DNA of 33,084 nucleotides from 66-474 sp040255405 (GCA_040255405.1 JBDZUX010000034.1:1-33084); one strand, 5' to 3'. Shown: positions 8,406 through 16,747, counted from the first letter of the stretch. Translations and numbers: made by a program. Notes: generated by a model not told the origin, from the sequence alone.

Positions 8406-8998
8406 GGCGATGCAGGCCTCAGGTAGCCCGACAAGGTCAGTTGCACCTGTAGTCGGCCGCTTGGCGAACGCGCCACCGTGAGGTTGTCCACGAACAAGTA
8501 AGGCAGCCCGCGATCGAAATCATGCAGCACCGCCGCCAGCGGCTGCATGCCGCAATCGAGCGTGATGCTGACGCCGACGCGCCGGAACGGTTCGTTGCCG
8601 GTGTCCTGCTCGATCGGCATCTTCGACGGCATGCTGCAGCCGGAATCGGCGTGGGCGTGCGCGGCGACCACGTCGGTCGCGCGCTGGATCAGGTTCGCGG
8701 CCGCGGCGCTGGGATCGTTCGCGGACAGGAACGCGTCCACCGATGCGCCGCCCTGCTCCAGCCTGGCAACGCGCTGTTGCAGTTCCGGCTGCTCGGCGAT
8801 CGCCGCCGCGTACTTCGCGTGGATCGTCTGCAGATTGTGCATCTGCGCGTCCACCCGCAGCAGCGGCGCCACGAACCACCAGTGCAGCAGCACGAGATAG
8901 GCGATCGCCAGCGCGACCAGCGCCAACCCGATCGCGGCGAGCCGCGACTGCGCCGGCGACAATCGTCGTGCGATGCGGCTTTTCACGTCAATGGCCAT
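8402..8998 (-). CDS. gspM: T2SS inner-membrane protein GspM
   Basis: Member of the inner-membrane platform that pairs with GspL. The 198-residue product has a cytoplasmic N-terminus, one membrane segment (about 20-42, ending LLHWWFV), a helical coiled-coil-like stretch (about 48-85) and a small periplasmic ferredoxin-like domain (RVGVSITLDCG near 140-150, LFVDNLTVARS near 168-178). This is the short XpsM-type form. The start overlaps the end of gspL by 11 bases and its stop overlaps the xpsN start, indicating translational coupling. Confidence 0.88.
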   Translation of the reverse strand: MAIDVKSRIARRLSPAQSRLAAIGLALVALAIAYLVLLHWWFVAPLLRVDAQMHNLQTIHAKYAAAIAEQPELQQRVARLEQGGASVDAFLSANDPSAAAANLIQRATDVVAAHAHADSGCSMPSKMPIEQDTGNEPFRRVGVSITLDCGMQPLAAVLHDFDRGLPYLFVDNLTVARSPSGRLQVQLTLSGYLRPASP

Positions 8999-10115
8999 CG
9001 GTGGCCCCCTGCTGGCGCACCCGCGCGACCAGTTCGAAGCGTTCCTTGCCGGTCGCGGGGTCGGGCTGGATCACGCCCTGCAGCTTGGGTTCCTGCAACA
9101 ACCTGGAACTGCCGAGGGTGTCGACCAGCGCCGCCGCCTTGGCGGCTTCGCCCTTGATGTCGAGGCCGCCCGAATCGTCCAGCGTCAGCACGTCCAGCCA
9201 TGCCGTGGCGGGCAGGCGACGGGTCAGGTCGTCCAGCACGGCCAGCGCGGATGGGTTTTCCGACTTGCGCTTCACCAAAAACTTCGACGCCGCCAGCGCG
9301 CCGGTGAGTTGCCCACGCAGTTGTTCGGACTGCGTGGCCTTGGCGCGCATCGCCTGGACTTCGTCCTGCATTTCGGCCAGCGCGGCGCGACGATTGGCCA
9401 GCCACTGCGACAGCACCAGCACCACCAGCAATACGCACACCAGACCCAGGATGAAGTTGGCACGGGCGCGGCGGTCGGTGCGCCGCGGCCGCAGCCCGGG
9501 CGGCATCAGGTCGATGCCCGCCAGCGTGCCATCCGCGGTCTGCACGTCGACCGCGTCGGGCTGCGCGCCGATCGCGTTGAAGCGTTCCAGCAGCGGATCG
9601 ATTTCCGCCTTGGGTGCGACATACAGGTCCAGCGCCACCTGTCCCGCCGGGGCCGCGTCCGCGCTGACCCCGACGTCGTAATACACCTGCTCGGGCTTGA
9701 ACGGCGTCTGCCGATCCAGTTCGTAACCCACCACGCGACGCGGATCGGCGGCGGCCGCGGCCGGCATCACCAGGCGCCTGTACAGCACCTGTGAAGCCGG
9801 GACCACCAGGAGCAGGCGGCGATCGTCCGGATCGATGCCGGCGCACGCCCGCGCGAATTCCGTGCGTTGCCCCTCCACCGGCAAGCCGGGGGCGATCGAA
9901 GCCAAGGTGGCGCCCGTCCGGGCGCGCCGGATCGTCGCGTGGCCGCCCGCCTCGCCCAGCCACAGCACATCCGGTCCGCGGCGTATCCACGCGCGCGCAC
10001 CCGCCGGCAGCAGCGCCGTCAATTCACCGCCCCACCAGCGCAGGAAGCCCGGCAGCGGCGAACGCCGCCACGCCAGTTTCGCGCGTTCGAGGGATTGTGC
10101 GCTTGCTGTCGCCAT
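8988..10115 (-). CDS. gspL: T2SS inner-membrane protein GspL
   Basis: Platform protein that recruits the ATPase GspE to the membrane. The 375-residue product has an N-terminal cytoplasmic PilM-like part (about 40-200; RRLVMPAAAAADPRRVVGYE at 113-132), a membrane segment at 221-239, a coiled coil (about 240-270) and a PilN-like periplasmic domain to the C-terminus. The reading frame is open far upstream, but the ATG at 10115 gives a normal-length protein starting 26 bases after gspK. Earlier starts would lie inside gspK. The binding site is weak (GGCGGGGC). The N-terminal cytoplasmic part looks shorter than in Vibrio EpsL, as in Xanthomonas XpsL. Confidence 0.9.
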   Translation of the reverse strand: MATASAQSLERAKLAWRRSPLPGFLRWWGGELTALLPAGARAWIRRGPDVLWLGEAGGHATIRRARTGATLASIAPGLPVEGQRTEFARACAGIDPDDRRLLLVVPASQVLYRRLVMPAAAAADPRRVVGYELDRQTPFKPEQVYYDVGVSADAAPAGQVALDLYVAPKAEIDPLLERFNAIGAQPDAVDVQTADGTLAGIDLMPPGLRPRRTDRRARANFILGLVCVLLVVLVLSQWLANRRAALAEMQDEVQAMRAKATQSEQLRGQLTGALAASKFLVKRKSENPSALAVLDDLTRRLPATAWLDVLTLDDSGGLDIKGEAAKAAALVDTLGSSRLLQEPKLQGVIQPDPATGKERFELVARVRQQGATDGH

Positions 10116-10141
10116 TGCTGCCCCGCCAGGAACGCGTGGAA

Positions 10142-11008
10142 TCAGTCCACGCGCCAGTCCAACACTTTGTACGGGCGGGCCCGGGGACCCGTCAACGCCA
10201 AGCGTATCGTGACATCCAGGTTCACGCGCATGCCATCCGGCATCGTGGCGGTGCTGAATACGCGCTCGACCACGCCGCCATAGCCGGCCACCAGCGGGCC
10301 GTTGGCCACGGCCCCCGAGGCGCGTCCGTTGCCGGCACCGCGCTGCGCCGGGCGGCTCCGGCGTTGCGCAACCAGCGTCTCCGCCTGGCTGGGCGCGAGG
10401 CCCTGCACCGCCGCCAGCGACGGCGGCGGTGCGTATGACGCGTCCGGGAAATTGCGCCCGGAAAACACCGTCACCGACTGTTCGACCTTGGCGAACAGGC
10501 CTGCCGTCATGCCCGGCAACCGGGCGAGTTGATCGATGGCGCGGAACGGACCGTGCGGCTGGGCCGCAACGCCACCACGCGTTGGCAACGGCTGGCGTGG
10601 CGCATCGCCCCGCCACGCGGCCAAGGAGTTGGCGAACTGATCGGCACGCGCGCGCTCCACCCCCGCCGCCGCGAACAGGTCACCCAGCAAATCCGGCGGG
10701 CTGGCGTTGAGGTCGACCAGCCCACTCACGTCCACCACCCGCACGCGCACCTTCGCACCGCCGAATTCGAAATCGTACGAGCGGCCATCCGGCACCCACT
10801 GGTTGCGCAGGTCGGGCGCGCGCAAGCCGGCCACTGCGTGCGCGAGCCCAGCCTCGGCCGCGAGTTCCGCACGCACGCGCTCGGCGCCGTACAGCGCGGC
10901 CTGGCTCTGGCTGCGCGAAGCGGCCGCGACGCCGATCAACAACGCGGCCAGCAACACCGTCACCCACAGCACCAGCAGCAGCGCGGTGCCGCGCTGGCGC
11001 CGGCTCAT
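10142..11008 (-). CDS. gspK: T2SS minor pseudopilin GspK
   Basis: Minor pseudopilin that caps the pseudopilus tip with GspI and GspJ. The 288-residue precursor has a short leader, MSRRQRG, cleaved before TALLLVLWV. As usual for GspK there is no glutamate at position 5 of the mature chain. The large domain follows, with VDLNASPPDLL (about 97-107) and a helix-hairpin-helix-like repeat region (RLPGMT near 165; VQGLAPSQAETL near 202). Its ATG overlaps the gspJ stop (ATGA). In contrast to the other pseudopilins here, its leader has normal length. Confidence 0.93.
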   Translation of the reverse strand: MSRRQRGTALLLVLWVTVLLAALLIGVAAASRSQSQAALYGAERVRAELAAEAGLAHAVAGLRAPDLRNQWVPDGRSYDFEFGGAKVRVRVVDVSGLVDLNASPPDLLGDLFAAAGVERARADQFANSLAAWRGDAPRQPLPTRGGVAAQPHGPFRAIDQLARLPGMTAGLFAKVEQSVTVFSGRNFPDASYAPPPSLAAVQGLAPSQAETLVAQRRSRPAQRGAGNGRASGAVANGPLVAGYGGVVERVFSTATMPDGMRVNLDVTIRLALTGPRARPYKVLDWRVD

Positions 11009-11742
11009 GGCGCACCGCCGGGTTGGGCGCCGAAGCCTTCACCCGCGTGCAACGGAATCACCATCTCCGGAAATGGCACCTGCGCGCGCCACGCGGGATC
11101 GAGCTGGATGCGCACCGCCAGCGGCAACCCGTTGGTCGCGTGCCAGTCGTCCCGCCACGCCGCGGGTTTGCCGAAAGCGGCCGCCGCAAGGTACTGGAAT
11201 CGTCCGCCCCGCAAGTCCGCGAGCAGGAGATGCGTCACCGCGTCGCCGGTTGGCAGGATGTCGTCCGCGTAGGGCTGGTAGGCAAGTTCCAGCGACGTGC
11301 CGCCCGAGGCGTCTTTCGCCAGGCGGATGGTCTGGACGTACAGCCCGGCGTGACCCGACTGCATGGGCAAGGGTCCGACATAGCGCATCGATGCCGCGTC
11401 GCCTTCGAACATCCGCGCCCGCACATCGCCCTCGGCCAGGTATGGCTGCAGTTGCGCCGCGGAAACATAGCGGCGCAGGAACTGCTGCACGGTGCGCACG
11501 TCTTCGCTGCGCGCCATCATCGCATCCGCCGCGTGCGTGATCCTGGTGGCGCTGGCCATCGCGCCCCACACGCCCAGCATCACCAATACCAGCAGCGCCA
11601 ATGCCAGCAGGATTTCCAGCAGGGTGAAGCCACCTGCATGTCGAACCCGTGACCCGGTGCACGGAGCCCGGAAACCGGACGGCCGGTTGCGCATGATTGG
11701 TTCGGGAGCGCCCGGCGTTGGCGGTTGCGTGTGCATCGGCAT
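11005..11742 (-). CDS. gspJ: T2SS minor pseudopilin GspJ
   Basis: Minor pseudopilin of the tip complex. The prepilin signal is G38 before FTLLEILLALALLVLVMLG, with E5 of the mature chain present; the mature part is 207 residues. The ATG at 11742 has AGGG 6 bases upstream and lies 8 bases after the gspI stop, which supports the long 38-residue leader. A second ATG at 11694 would shorten the leader to 22 residues but has no visible binding site. The stop overlaps the gspK start. The function needs leader removal by a prepilin peptidase encoded elsewhere. Confidence 0.93.
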   Translation of the reverse strand: MPMHTQPPTPGAPEPIMRNRPSGFRAPCTGSRVRHAGGFTLLEILLALALLVLVMLGVWGAMASATRITHAADAMMARSEDVRTVQQFLRRYVSAAQLQPYLAEGDVRARMFEGDAASMRYVGPLPMQSGHAGLYVQTIRLAKDASGGTSLELAYQPYADDILPTGDAVTHLLLADLRGGRFQYLAAAAFGKPAAWRDDWHATNGLPLAVRIQLDPAWRAQVPFPEMVIPLHAGEGFGAQPGGAP

Positions 11743-11750
11743 TCGACGCC

Positions 11751-12335
11751 CTATTCCCCGGTGCCGGCCGGCGGCGCGGCCTGCGCGCGCTGGGTGGCAA
11801 GCCGCAACGTGCGGCCCGCACCGAACTGCACGGCGACGTCGAGCTGATAGAGCTCGATGCCCGCGGCCTGCGCCATCATCACACCGCCTTGCTGCAGGTC
11901 CACGCCCGCGTCCGCACCGGATGCGGACGCCGGCCTCGACAGGCGACGCACCTTCAGCGTCCAGCGCATGCCGTCGATGAAGGTGCCGGACAACCTTTCA
12001 TCCTTCAGCGGCGCTTCGAGTCCCTGCCCGGCCAGCAGGCTCTGCGCATGTTCGACCGCGGTGTCGAGGGCGGCGCTGTGCGCGGCATTGTGCGCGGACT
12101 TGCCCAGCGCGCCCAGCCCGACCGCGAATGCGATCGCCAGCAGCGCGATCGCCGCCAACACTTCGATGAGGGTGAAGCCGGAACAGCGGGGACGGGAGAC
12201 GGACAGCGGAGGCGCAGGAACCGGACACAACGATTCGCGCCCCTGCGCACCCTTTGCGACAGTAAGCTGCCGGGGCCCGGGCGGAGCTCCCCCACGACCC
12301 GTCCCCCACCCGCTGGTTTTCGGACGCCCAGTCAT
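11751..12335 (-). CDS. gspI: T2SS minor pseudopilin GspI
   Basis: Minor pseudopilin that nucleates the tip. The 194-residue precursor has cleavage site G53 before FTLIEVLAAIALLAIAFAVG, and a mature chain of 141 residues with E5. The ATG at 12335 overlaps the gspH stop (ATGA), the same coupling seen at other junctions in this operon. This start gives an exceptionally long leader, rich in Gly, Pro and Arg, ending APPLSVSRPRCSG. That end resembles the end of the GspG leader. An internal TTG or GTG start giving a shorter leader cannot be excluded. Confidence 0.9.
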   Translation of the reverse strand: MTGRPKTSGWGTGRGGAPPGPRQLTVAKGAQGRESLCPVPAPPLSVSRPRCSGFTLIEVLAAIALLAIAFAVGLGALGKSAHNAAHSAALDTAVEHAQSLLAGQGLEAPLKDERLSGTFIDGMRWTLKVRRLSRPASASGADAGVDLQQGGVMMAQAAGIELYQLDVAVQFGAGRTLRLATQRAQAAPPAGTGE

Positions 12336-12817
12336 CGCTTCGATCCACCGTGGACCGTCACCGCACCAGTCAGCCAGTCGACATCGACGCGTGCGCTGCG
12401 CTGATCGTGGCCGAGCACGATGTTGCCGCCGCTGGAACTGCCGTCGGGAAAATAGCGGATGCGCGCGACGCCGGCCCGGTCGCTGTCCTGGGCCGCCGAA
12501 GTCACGCGCACGTCCGCGCCCGCCGGAAACGCGTGCGGCTCGCGGCCGGGCGCGGCCCACGCGTGATCGCGCAGGTCGACCGTGAACCACTGCGGCTTGC
12601 CGGTGGCCATCGCACGCGTGCGGGTGTCGCGCAACCCCGCCGCCACCCTCTGCGCGGAGGCTTCGAGTTGCCCGCGCGCACGTCCGCGCAGCGACACCGC
12701 GGTCACGGTGACGGCGATCGCGATCAGCACGATCACCGCCAGCATTTCCAATAGCGTGAAGCCGCGTGGGGTACCAGGACTGGTCGCCCCCGGCAGTCCG
12801 CCTTCTCCTCTCGTCAT
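12332..12817 (-). CDS. gspH: T2SS minor pseudopilin GspH
   Basis: Minor pseudopilin linking the tip to the GspG shaft. With the ATG at 12817 the precursor is 161 residues, with leader MTRGEGGLPGATSPGTPRG cut before FTLLEMLAVIVLIAIAVTV. The domain contains FPAGADVRV and IRYFPDGSSSGG, typical of GspH. The start is uncertain: the ATG lies in the GGAATGACG arm of a palindromic repeat with no clear binding site, and an in-frame ATG at 12853, also inside the repeat, would add 12 residues. The stop overlaps the gspI start. Confidence 0.9.
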   Translation of the reverse strand: MTRGEGGLPGATSPGTPRGFTLLEMLAVIVLIAIAVTVTAVSLRGRARGQLEASAQRVAAGLRDTRTRAMATGKPQWFTVDLRDHAWAAPGREPHAFPAGADVRVTSAAQDSDRAGVARIRYFPDGSSSGGNIVLGHDQRSARVDVDWLTGAVTVHGGSKR

Positions 12818-12915
12818 TCCGGGGCCGCGCGGAGCGCGGAATCCGGCATCCATTTTGATTTCTTCGCATTCACCGGAAAAAACAAAATGGGTTCCGGCTT
12901 TCGCCGGAATGCCGG
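12812..12915. repeat. Paired palindromic intergenic element overlapping the gspH start
   Basis: Two facing arms of the ATTCCGG/CCGGAAT family surround an A/T-rich centre. The left arm has CGTCATTCCGGGG and CGGAATCC around a GCGCGGAGCGC hairpin. The right arm is GGTTCCGGCTTTCGCCGGAA. The inner ends are CATTTTG (12851-12857) and CAAAATG (12883-12889). It lies between gspG and gspH, where most genes of this operon touch or overlap. It supplies the likely gspH start codon. Confidence 0.8.
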
Positions 12916-12959
12916 CAAGAACCTGACTCCCGGCCCTCGATCCGCGGTCCCGAGTCGAC

Positions 12960-13490
12960 TTATTGCCAATTCCCGTAGTCACGGTCGATGCCCTCGCCTC
13001 CGGGCTTGCCATCGCGGCCGTAGAACAGGACATCGTACTGGCCGTGCTTGCCTGGATAGACATAGCCGTAGGGATGGCCAAACGGGTCATTGAGGTCGCC
13101 CGGCTTGGCGTACGGCCCGTTCCACGATGGCGCATTCAACGGCTTGATGATCAGGTCGTCCAGCGCCTTGGGTGGCGACCCGTTGTCGAGCGCATACGCC
13201 TGCACATCCTGATCGAGCTTGGTGACGCCGATCTTGCCGGCGTCCCACTTGCCGGTGTCGACGCGGCCTGACACTGACCGCGCCACGATCACGCCGACGA
13301 TGCCCAGCAGCACGATCACCGCGAGCATTTCGAGGAGGGTGAAGCCGCGAAAACGGCGGGGATCGGGGTTGGGCAGGGGAGGCGCGAGCGTCGGGTCCTT
13401 TCGCGAGCCTCGCACGCCTGCAAAATCGTCGCGTCCGCGCGCCACCGCCACCCATCCCCCATCCCGCTTTCCAGACACCTTCAAAACCAT
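12960..13490 (-). CDS. gspG: T2SS major pseudopilin GspG
   Basis: Main subunit of the periplasmic pseudopilus that pushes substrates through the secretin. The 176-residue precursor has cleavage site G49 before FTLLEMLAVIVLLGIVGVIV, with E5 present; the mature chain is 127 residues. The C-terminal region carries NDPFGHPYGY and YGRDGKPGGEG, matching the calcium-binding loop of major pseudopilins. The ATG at 13490 has GGGAGAG 4 bases upstream, which supports the real use of an unusually long 49-residue leader. It begins 13 bases after gspF. Confidence 0.96.
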   Translation of the reverse strand: MVLKVSGKRDGGWVAVARGRDDFAGVRGSRKDPTLAPPLPNPDPRRFRGFTLLEMLAVIVLLGIVGVIVARSVSGRVDTGKWDAGKIGVTKLDQDVQAYALDNGSPPKALDDLIIKPLNAPSWNGPYAKPGDLNDPFGHPYGYVYPGKHGQYDVLFYGRDGKPGGEGIDRDYGNWQ

Positions 13491-13494
13491 TGCA

Positions 13495-13501
13495 CTCTCC
13501 C
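13495..13501 (-). promoter_or_regulatory. Ribosome binding site of gspG
   Basis: GGGAGAG lies 4 bases before the ATG at 13490. It is the main evidence that translation begins there and that the 49-residue leader is made. Confidence 0.6.
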
Positions 13502-13503
13502 GG

Positions 13504-14709
13504 TCATTGGATACTTCCCGTCAGGCTCAGCAGCGGCAGCAGGATCGACAGCATGATGCCGGCCACCAGCAGCGCCATCACGATCGTCAACACCGGTACC
13601 AGCGCCGCGAGCATCTTGTCGATCGCCGATTTGACTTCGCCATCGTAGGTGTCGGCGGCGCGCAGCAGCATGTCGTCCAGCGCACCGGATTCCTCGCCCA
13701 CCATGGTGATCTGGATGGCGAGCTTCGGGAAGCTGGTGTGCACGGACAGTGCGTGCGAAAGCGAGTCGCCGCCCTTGACCGATTCGATCGCCGGCTCCAG
13801 TTGTTCCGACAACTCGCGGTTGGATACCACCTGGCGCGCGATGCCCAGCGCGGCCAGCAGCGACACGCCATTCTTCAGCAGCGAACCCAGCGTGCGCATC
13901 AGGCGCGCGGTATCCACCTTCAGCAGCAGCGGCCCCAACACCCTGATGCGCAACAAGCGCGCATCGAACGCCCGCCGTGTTTCGGGATCGCGCATGCGGC
14001 CCCCCGCCCACAGCCCCGCGATCACGATGGCGGCCAGCACCAGCAATCCCCAGTCGTGCAGGAACGTGCCGATGGCCATCAGCACCCGCGTGATCAGCGG
14101 GATCTGCACGTTCATGTCGTGGAAGATCGGCACGAATTGCGGCAACACATACGCCAGCAGCAGGACCAGCGAACCCAATACGCCGAACAGCAGGAACGCC
14201 GGGTACACCAGCGCGCCGATCACGCTTTCCCGCAACTTGCGCGCGCGTCCGAGGTAATCGGCGAGGCGCGCGAGCGCCGCATCCAGCGCGCCGCCGGCCT
14301 CGCCTGCACGCACCATGCTGAGGTACAACTTCGGAAACACGCCATGTTCCTGTTCCATCGCGTGCGACAGCGAAGCGCCCCCGCGCACGCGCTCGCGCAC
14401 GCGTTCGACCACATGCCGCGCGCGCTCGCCTTCGGGCAGTTCGAGCAGCATCTGCAGCGCGCGGTCCAGCGGCAGGCCCGCGTGCAGCAGGATACCGAGC
14501 TGCGAAGTGAATTCGACCAGCGCGCTGCCGGCGAGCGACTTCCTGCGCAAACCACCCAGCAGCGCCCCGCCGCCAGCATGGCCGGCTTCCAGCGGCACGT
14601 TGCCTTGTTCCTGCAGGCGCTGGATCACATCCTCGACGGACGCGGCATCCATGCGGCCCTGCACGGTCTCGCCGGAGGGCGTGACGGCTTTGTAGTGGAA
14701 GTCAGGCAC
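13504..14709 (-). CDS. gspF: T2SS inner-membrane platform protein GspF
   Basis: Polytopic platform protein on which the ATPase drives pseudopilus assembly. The 401-residue product has two T2SSF repeats (about 66-190 and 265-390; SMVRAGEAGGALDAAL at 131-146 and TMVGEESGALDDML at 335-348) and membrane segments at about 168-190, 221-237 and 367-393. The chosen start is the GTG at 14709, giving the family N-terminus PDFHYKAVTPSGE. No clear binding site precedes it, and an in-frame ATG at 14748 would add 13 residues. The frame is open much further upstream but overlaps gspE there. Confidence 0.94.
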   Translation of the reverse strand: MPDFHYKAVTPSGETVQGRMDAASVEDVIQRLQEQGNVPLEAGHAGGGALLGGLRRKSLAGSALVEFTSQLGILLHAGLPLDRALQMLLELPEGERARHVVERVRERVRGGASLSHAMEQEHGVFPKLYLSMVRAGEAGGALDAALARLADYLGRARKLRESVIGALVYPAFLLFGVLGSLVLLLAYVLPQFVPIFHDMNVQIPLITRVLMAIGTFLHDWGLLVLAAIVIAGLWAGGRMRDPETRRAFDARLLRIRVLGPLLLKVDTARLMRTLGSLLKNGVSLLAALGIARQVVSNRELSEQLEPAIESVKGGDSLSHALSVHTSFPKLAIQITMVGEESGALDDMLLRAADTYDGEVKSAIDKMLAALVPVLTIVMALLVAGIMLSILLPLLSLTGSIQ

Positions 14710-14921
14710 GGGAATCGGACTGCGGCGGCAGGATGCCGGAGCGAACATCGGCGCCGCCGGTGGCCCGAAGGGCAAGCCGCAGGAGCAGTGAGTTCTTCGG
14801 GAATAGGGAATCGCAGGCGCTTCGGCCGTTCGAGGTGCGACAGCAGGCCGGTACCGCCGACACGGACGCGCAAGGGGAGTCGTGCCGGCAATTCCGATTT
14901 CCGATCCCCGGTTCCCGGTGC
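14710..14921. other. Spacer between gspE and gspF with GGGAATCGG-type repeats
   Basis: This is the largest gap inside the T2SS operon (212 bases). It carries scattered copies of a GGGAATCGG-like unit: CGGGAATCGG at 14709-14718, CGGGAATAGGGAATCG near 14808-14823, and complementary copies such as CCGATTTCCGATCCCCGG near 14895-14912. Similar units occur in valS, gspG and gspI. I see no convincing gene; an internal promoter is possible but not evident. Confidence 0.5.
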
Positions 14922-16661
14922 TCAGCCTTCCTGCGTGACACGCAGCACCTCTTCGACGGTGGTGAGTCCCGCCAGCGCCTTGCGCAGGCCATCCTCGTAC
15001 ATCGTGCGCATGCCGCTCTGCCGCGCGGCGCGTTCGATGTCGCTCGCGTCGGCGTGCTGCATCAGCAGGCGCCGCAGCGCGTCGTTCATCGTCAACTGTT
15101 CGATGATCGCGAGCCGGCCGCGAAAACCGCCGGGATTTTCCGCCGACGTCGTCGGGCGATACAGGCGCAGCGGGCGTCGGGTGGTGAGTTGGTCGAGGCC
15201 GAGTTCCGCGACCATCTCGGGTAGCGGTTCGTAAGCTTCGGCCGTCGCGGGGTCGAGCCTTCGCACCAGCCGCTGGGCCACGATCGCGTTGACGGTGGAG
15301 GCGATCAGGTAATCCTCGACGCCCATGTCGAGCAGGCGCGTCAGGCCGCCCGCGGCGGAATTCGTGTGCAAGGTTGAAAGAACGAGATGCCCGGTCAACG
15401 CCGACTGGATCGCGATCTTGCAGGTTTCGAGATCGCGCATTTCGCCGATCATGATCACGTCCGGGTCCTGGCGCACGATCGAACGCAGGGCGCCCGCGAA
15501 ATCCAGCCCGATCTGCGGCTTCACCTGCATCTGGTTGATGCCTTCGATCTGGTATTCGACTGGGTCCTCGACGGTGATGATCTTGCGGTCGGGCGTGTTG
15601 ATCCTGGACAGCGCGGTATAGAGCGTGGTGGTCTTGCCCGAACCCGTGGGACCGGTGACCAGAAGGATGCCGTGCGGCTGCTCCAGCACGTGCAGGAATG
15701 GGGGCAACGTATGTTCGTCGAAACCCAGCGAATCGAAATCCAGGATCACGTTGCCGCGGTCGAGGATGCGCATCACCACCGATTCGCCGAAACTGGTCGG
15801 GATGCATGACACGCGCAGGTCCAGTTCCTTGCCCTGCACGCGCAGCATGATGCGGCCGTCCTGCGGCAGGCGGCGCTCGGCAATATTCATGCGCGCCATG
15901 ATCTTGATGCGCGAAATCACCGCCGCGGTGCTCGATGCCGGCGGCGCCTCGACTTCGTGCAGCACGCCGTCGATGCGATAGCGCACCTTCAACCGGTTTT
16001 CGAACGGCTCGATGTGGATGTCCGATGCGCGCGCTTCCACCGCGCGCTGGATCAGCAAATTGACCAACCGGATCACCGGCGCTTCGGACGCGAGATCGCG
16101 CAGGTGCTCGATGTCATCGTCACCCGACGCGCTTTCGCCACCCTCGCCCAATCCTTCGACGATGGTGCCGAGCGCGCTGCGGCCGGTGCCGTACCAGCGC
16201 TCGATCAGGTCGTCGATGTCGGCGCGCGCCGCGACGACGATATTCACCGGTCGCCCGCAGGCGAGTTCCACCGCGTGCGCGATGTACGGGTCACCGGGGT
16301 CGGCCGTCGCCAGCTGCACGGCCGGCCCGGATTCGCCCACCGGGACCGTGTGGTATTGCTTCATGAAGCGCACCGACAGCGCGGTGTCCGGCGGGGCGTC
16401 CGGAGCGTCTTTCGCGATGAGCAGCGGCAGGCGCAGGGTTTCCGCCCAGGCCTCGGCGAGGTCGCGCTCCGACACCAGGCCCAGCCGGGACAGCAGCGGC
16501 GTGAGCCGATTCTCCGGCGCCTCGGCCAGCAGGCGTTCCGCCCGCGCGAGGTCATCCTGTTTCAACCGGCCGCGTTCGACCAGCAACGCACAGGCACGCG
16601 CGCCCGCCTCGTCCCCGGAAGGACGAGGCCGCTCCGCGCCGGACTGGACGACTGCCGACAT
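14922..16661 (-). CDS. gspE: T2SS assembly ATPase GspE (XpsE)
   Basis: Cytoplasmic hexameric ATPase that powers pseudopilus assembly. The 579-residue product has two N-terminal GspE domains (N1E/N2E, about 20-180) and the catalytic core. The core shows Walker A GPTGSGKT (337-344), Asp box ITVEDPVEYQIEG (362-374), Walker B DPDVIMIGEMRD (399-410) and His box TGHLVLSTLHTNS (423-435). The tetracysteine zinc motif of many GspE proteins is missing: after QRLVRRLDP (463-471) there is no CxxC pair, and the only cysteines are C24, C135, C286 and C414. The first gene of the operon, it has a modest GGGAA site before its ATG and a hairpin separating it from the gene upstream. Confidence 0.97.
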   Translation of the reverse strand: MSAVVQSGAERPRPSGDEAGARACALLVERGRLKQDDLARAERLLAEAPENRLTPLLSRLGLVSERDLAEAWAETLRLPLLIAKDAPDAPPDTALSVRFMKQYHTVPVGESGPAVQLATADPGDPYIAHAVELACGRPVNIVVAARADIDDLIERWYGTGRSALGTIVEGLGEGGESASGDDDIEHLRDLASEAPVIRLVNLLIQRAVEARASDIHIEPFENRLKVRYRIDGVLHEVEAPPASSTAAVISRIKIMARMNIAERRLPQDGRIMLRVQGKELDLRVSCIPTSFGESVVMRILDRGNVILDFDSLGFDEHTLPPFLHVLEQPHGILLVTGPTGSGKTTTLYTALSRINTPDRKIITVEDPVEYQIEGINQMQVKPQIGLDFAGALRSIVRQDPDVIMIGEMRDLETCKIAIQSALTGHLVLSTLHTNSAAGGLTRLLDMGVEDYLIASTVNAIVAQRLVRRLDPATAEAYEPLPEMVAELGLDQLTTRRPLRLYRPTTSAENPGGFRGRLAIIEQLTMNDALRRLLMQHADASDIERAARQSGMRTMYEDGLRKALAGLTTVEEVLRVTQEG

Positions 16662-16747
16662 CGCAGGTTCCCACGTTTGCTGGACCGCCAGGGCGCCATT
16701 GGTAGCACACCCGCCCGGCCAAAGCGAGCCGCTTGCGGCACGACGAA

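Noticed and set aside
13219..15234. A 671-codon open frame on the plus strand opposite gspG and gspF
   Set aside because: It is antisense to well-supported genes. Its translation is rich in Arg, Gln and His with no domain, as expected for shadow frames in high-GC DNA.
16662..16747. A sigma-70 promoter for gspE (TTGGCC with TACCAAT)
   Set aside because: The spacing of 12 bases between the boxes is too short for a confident call.
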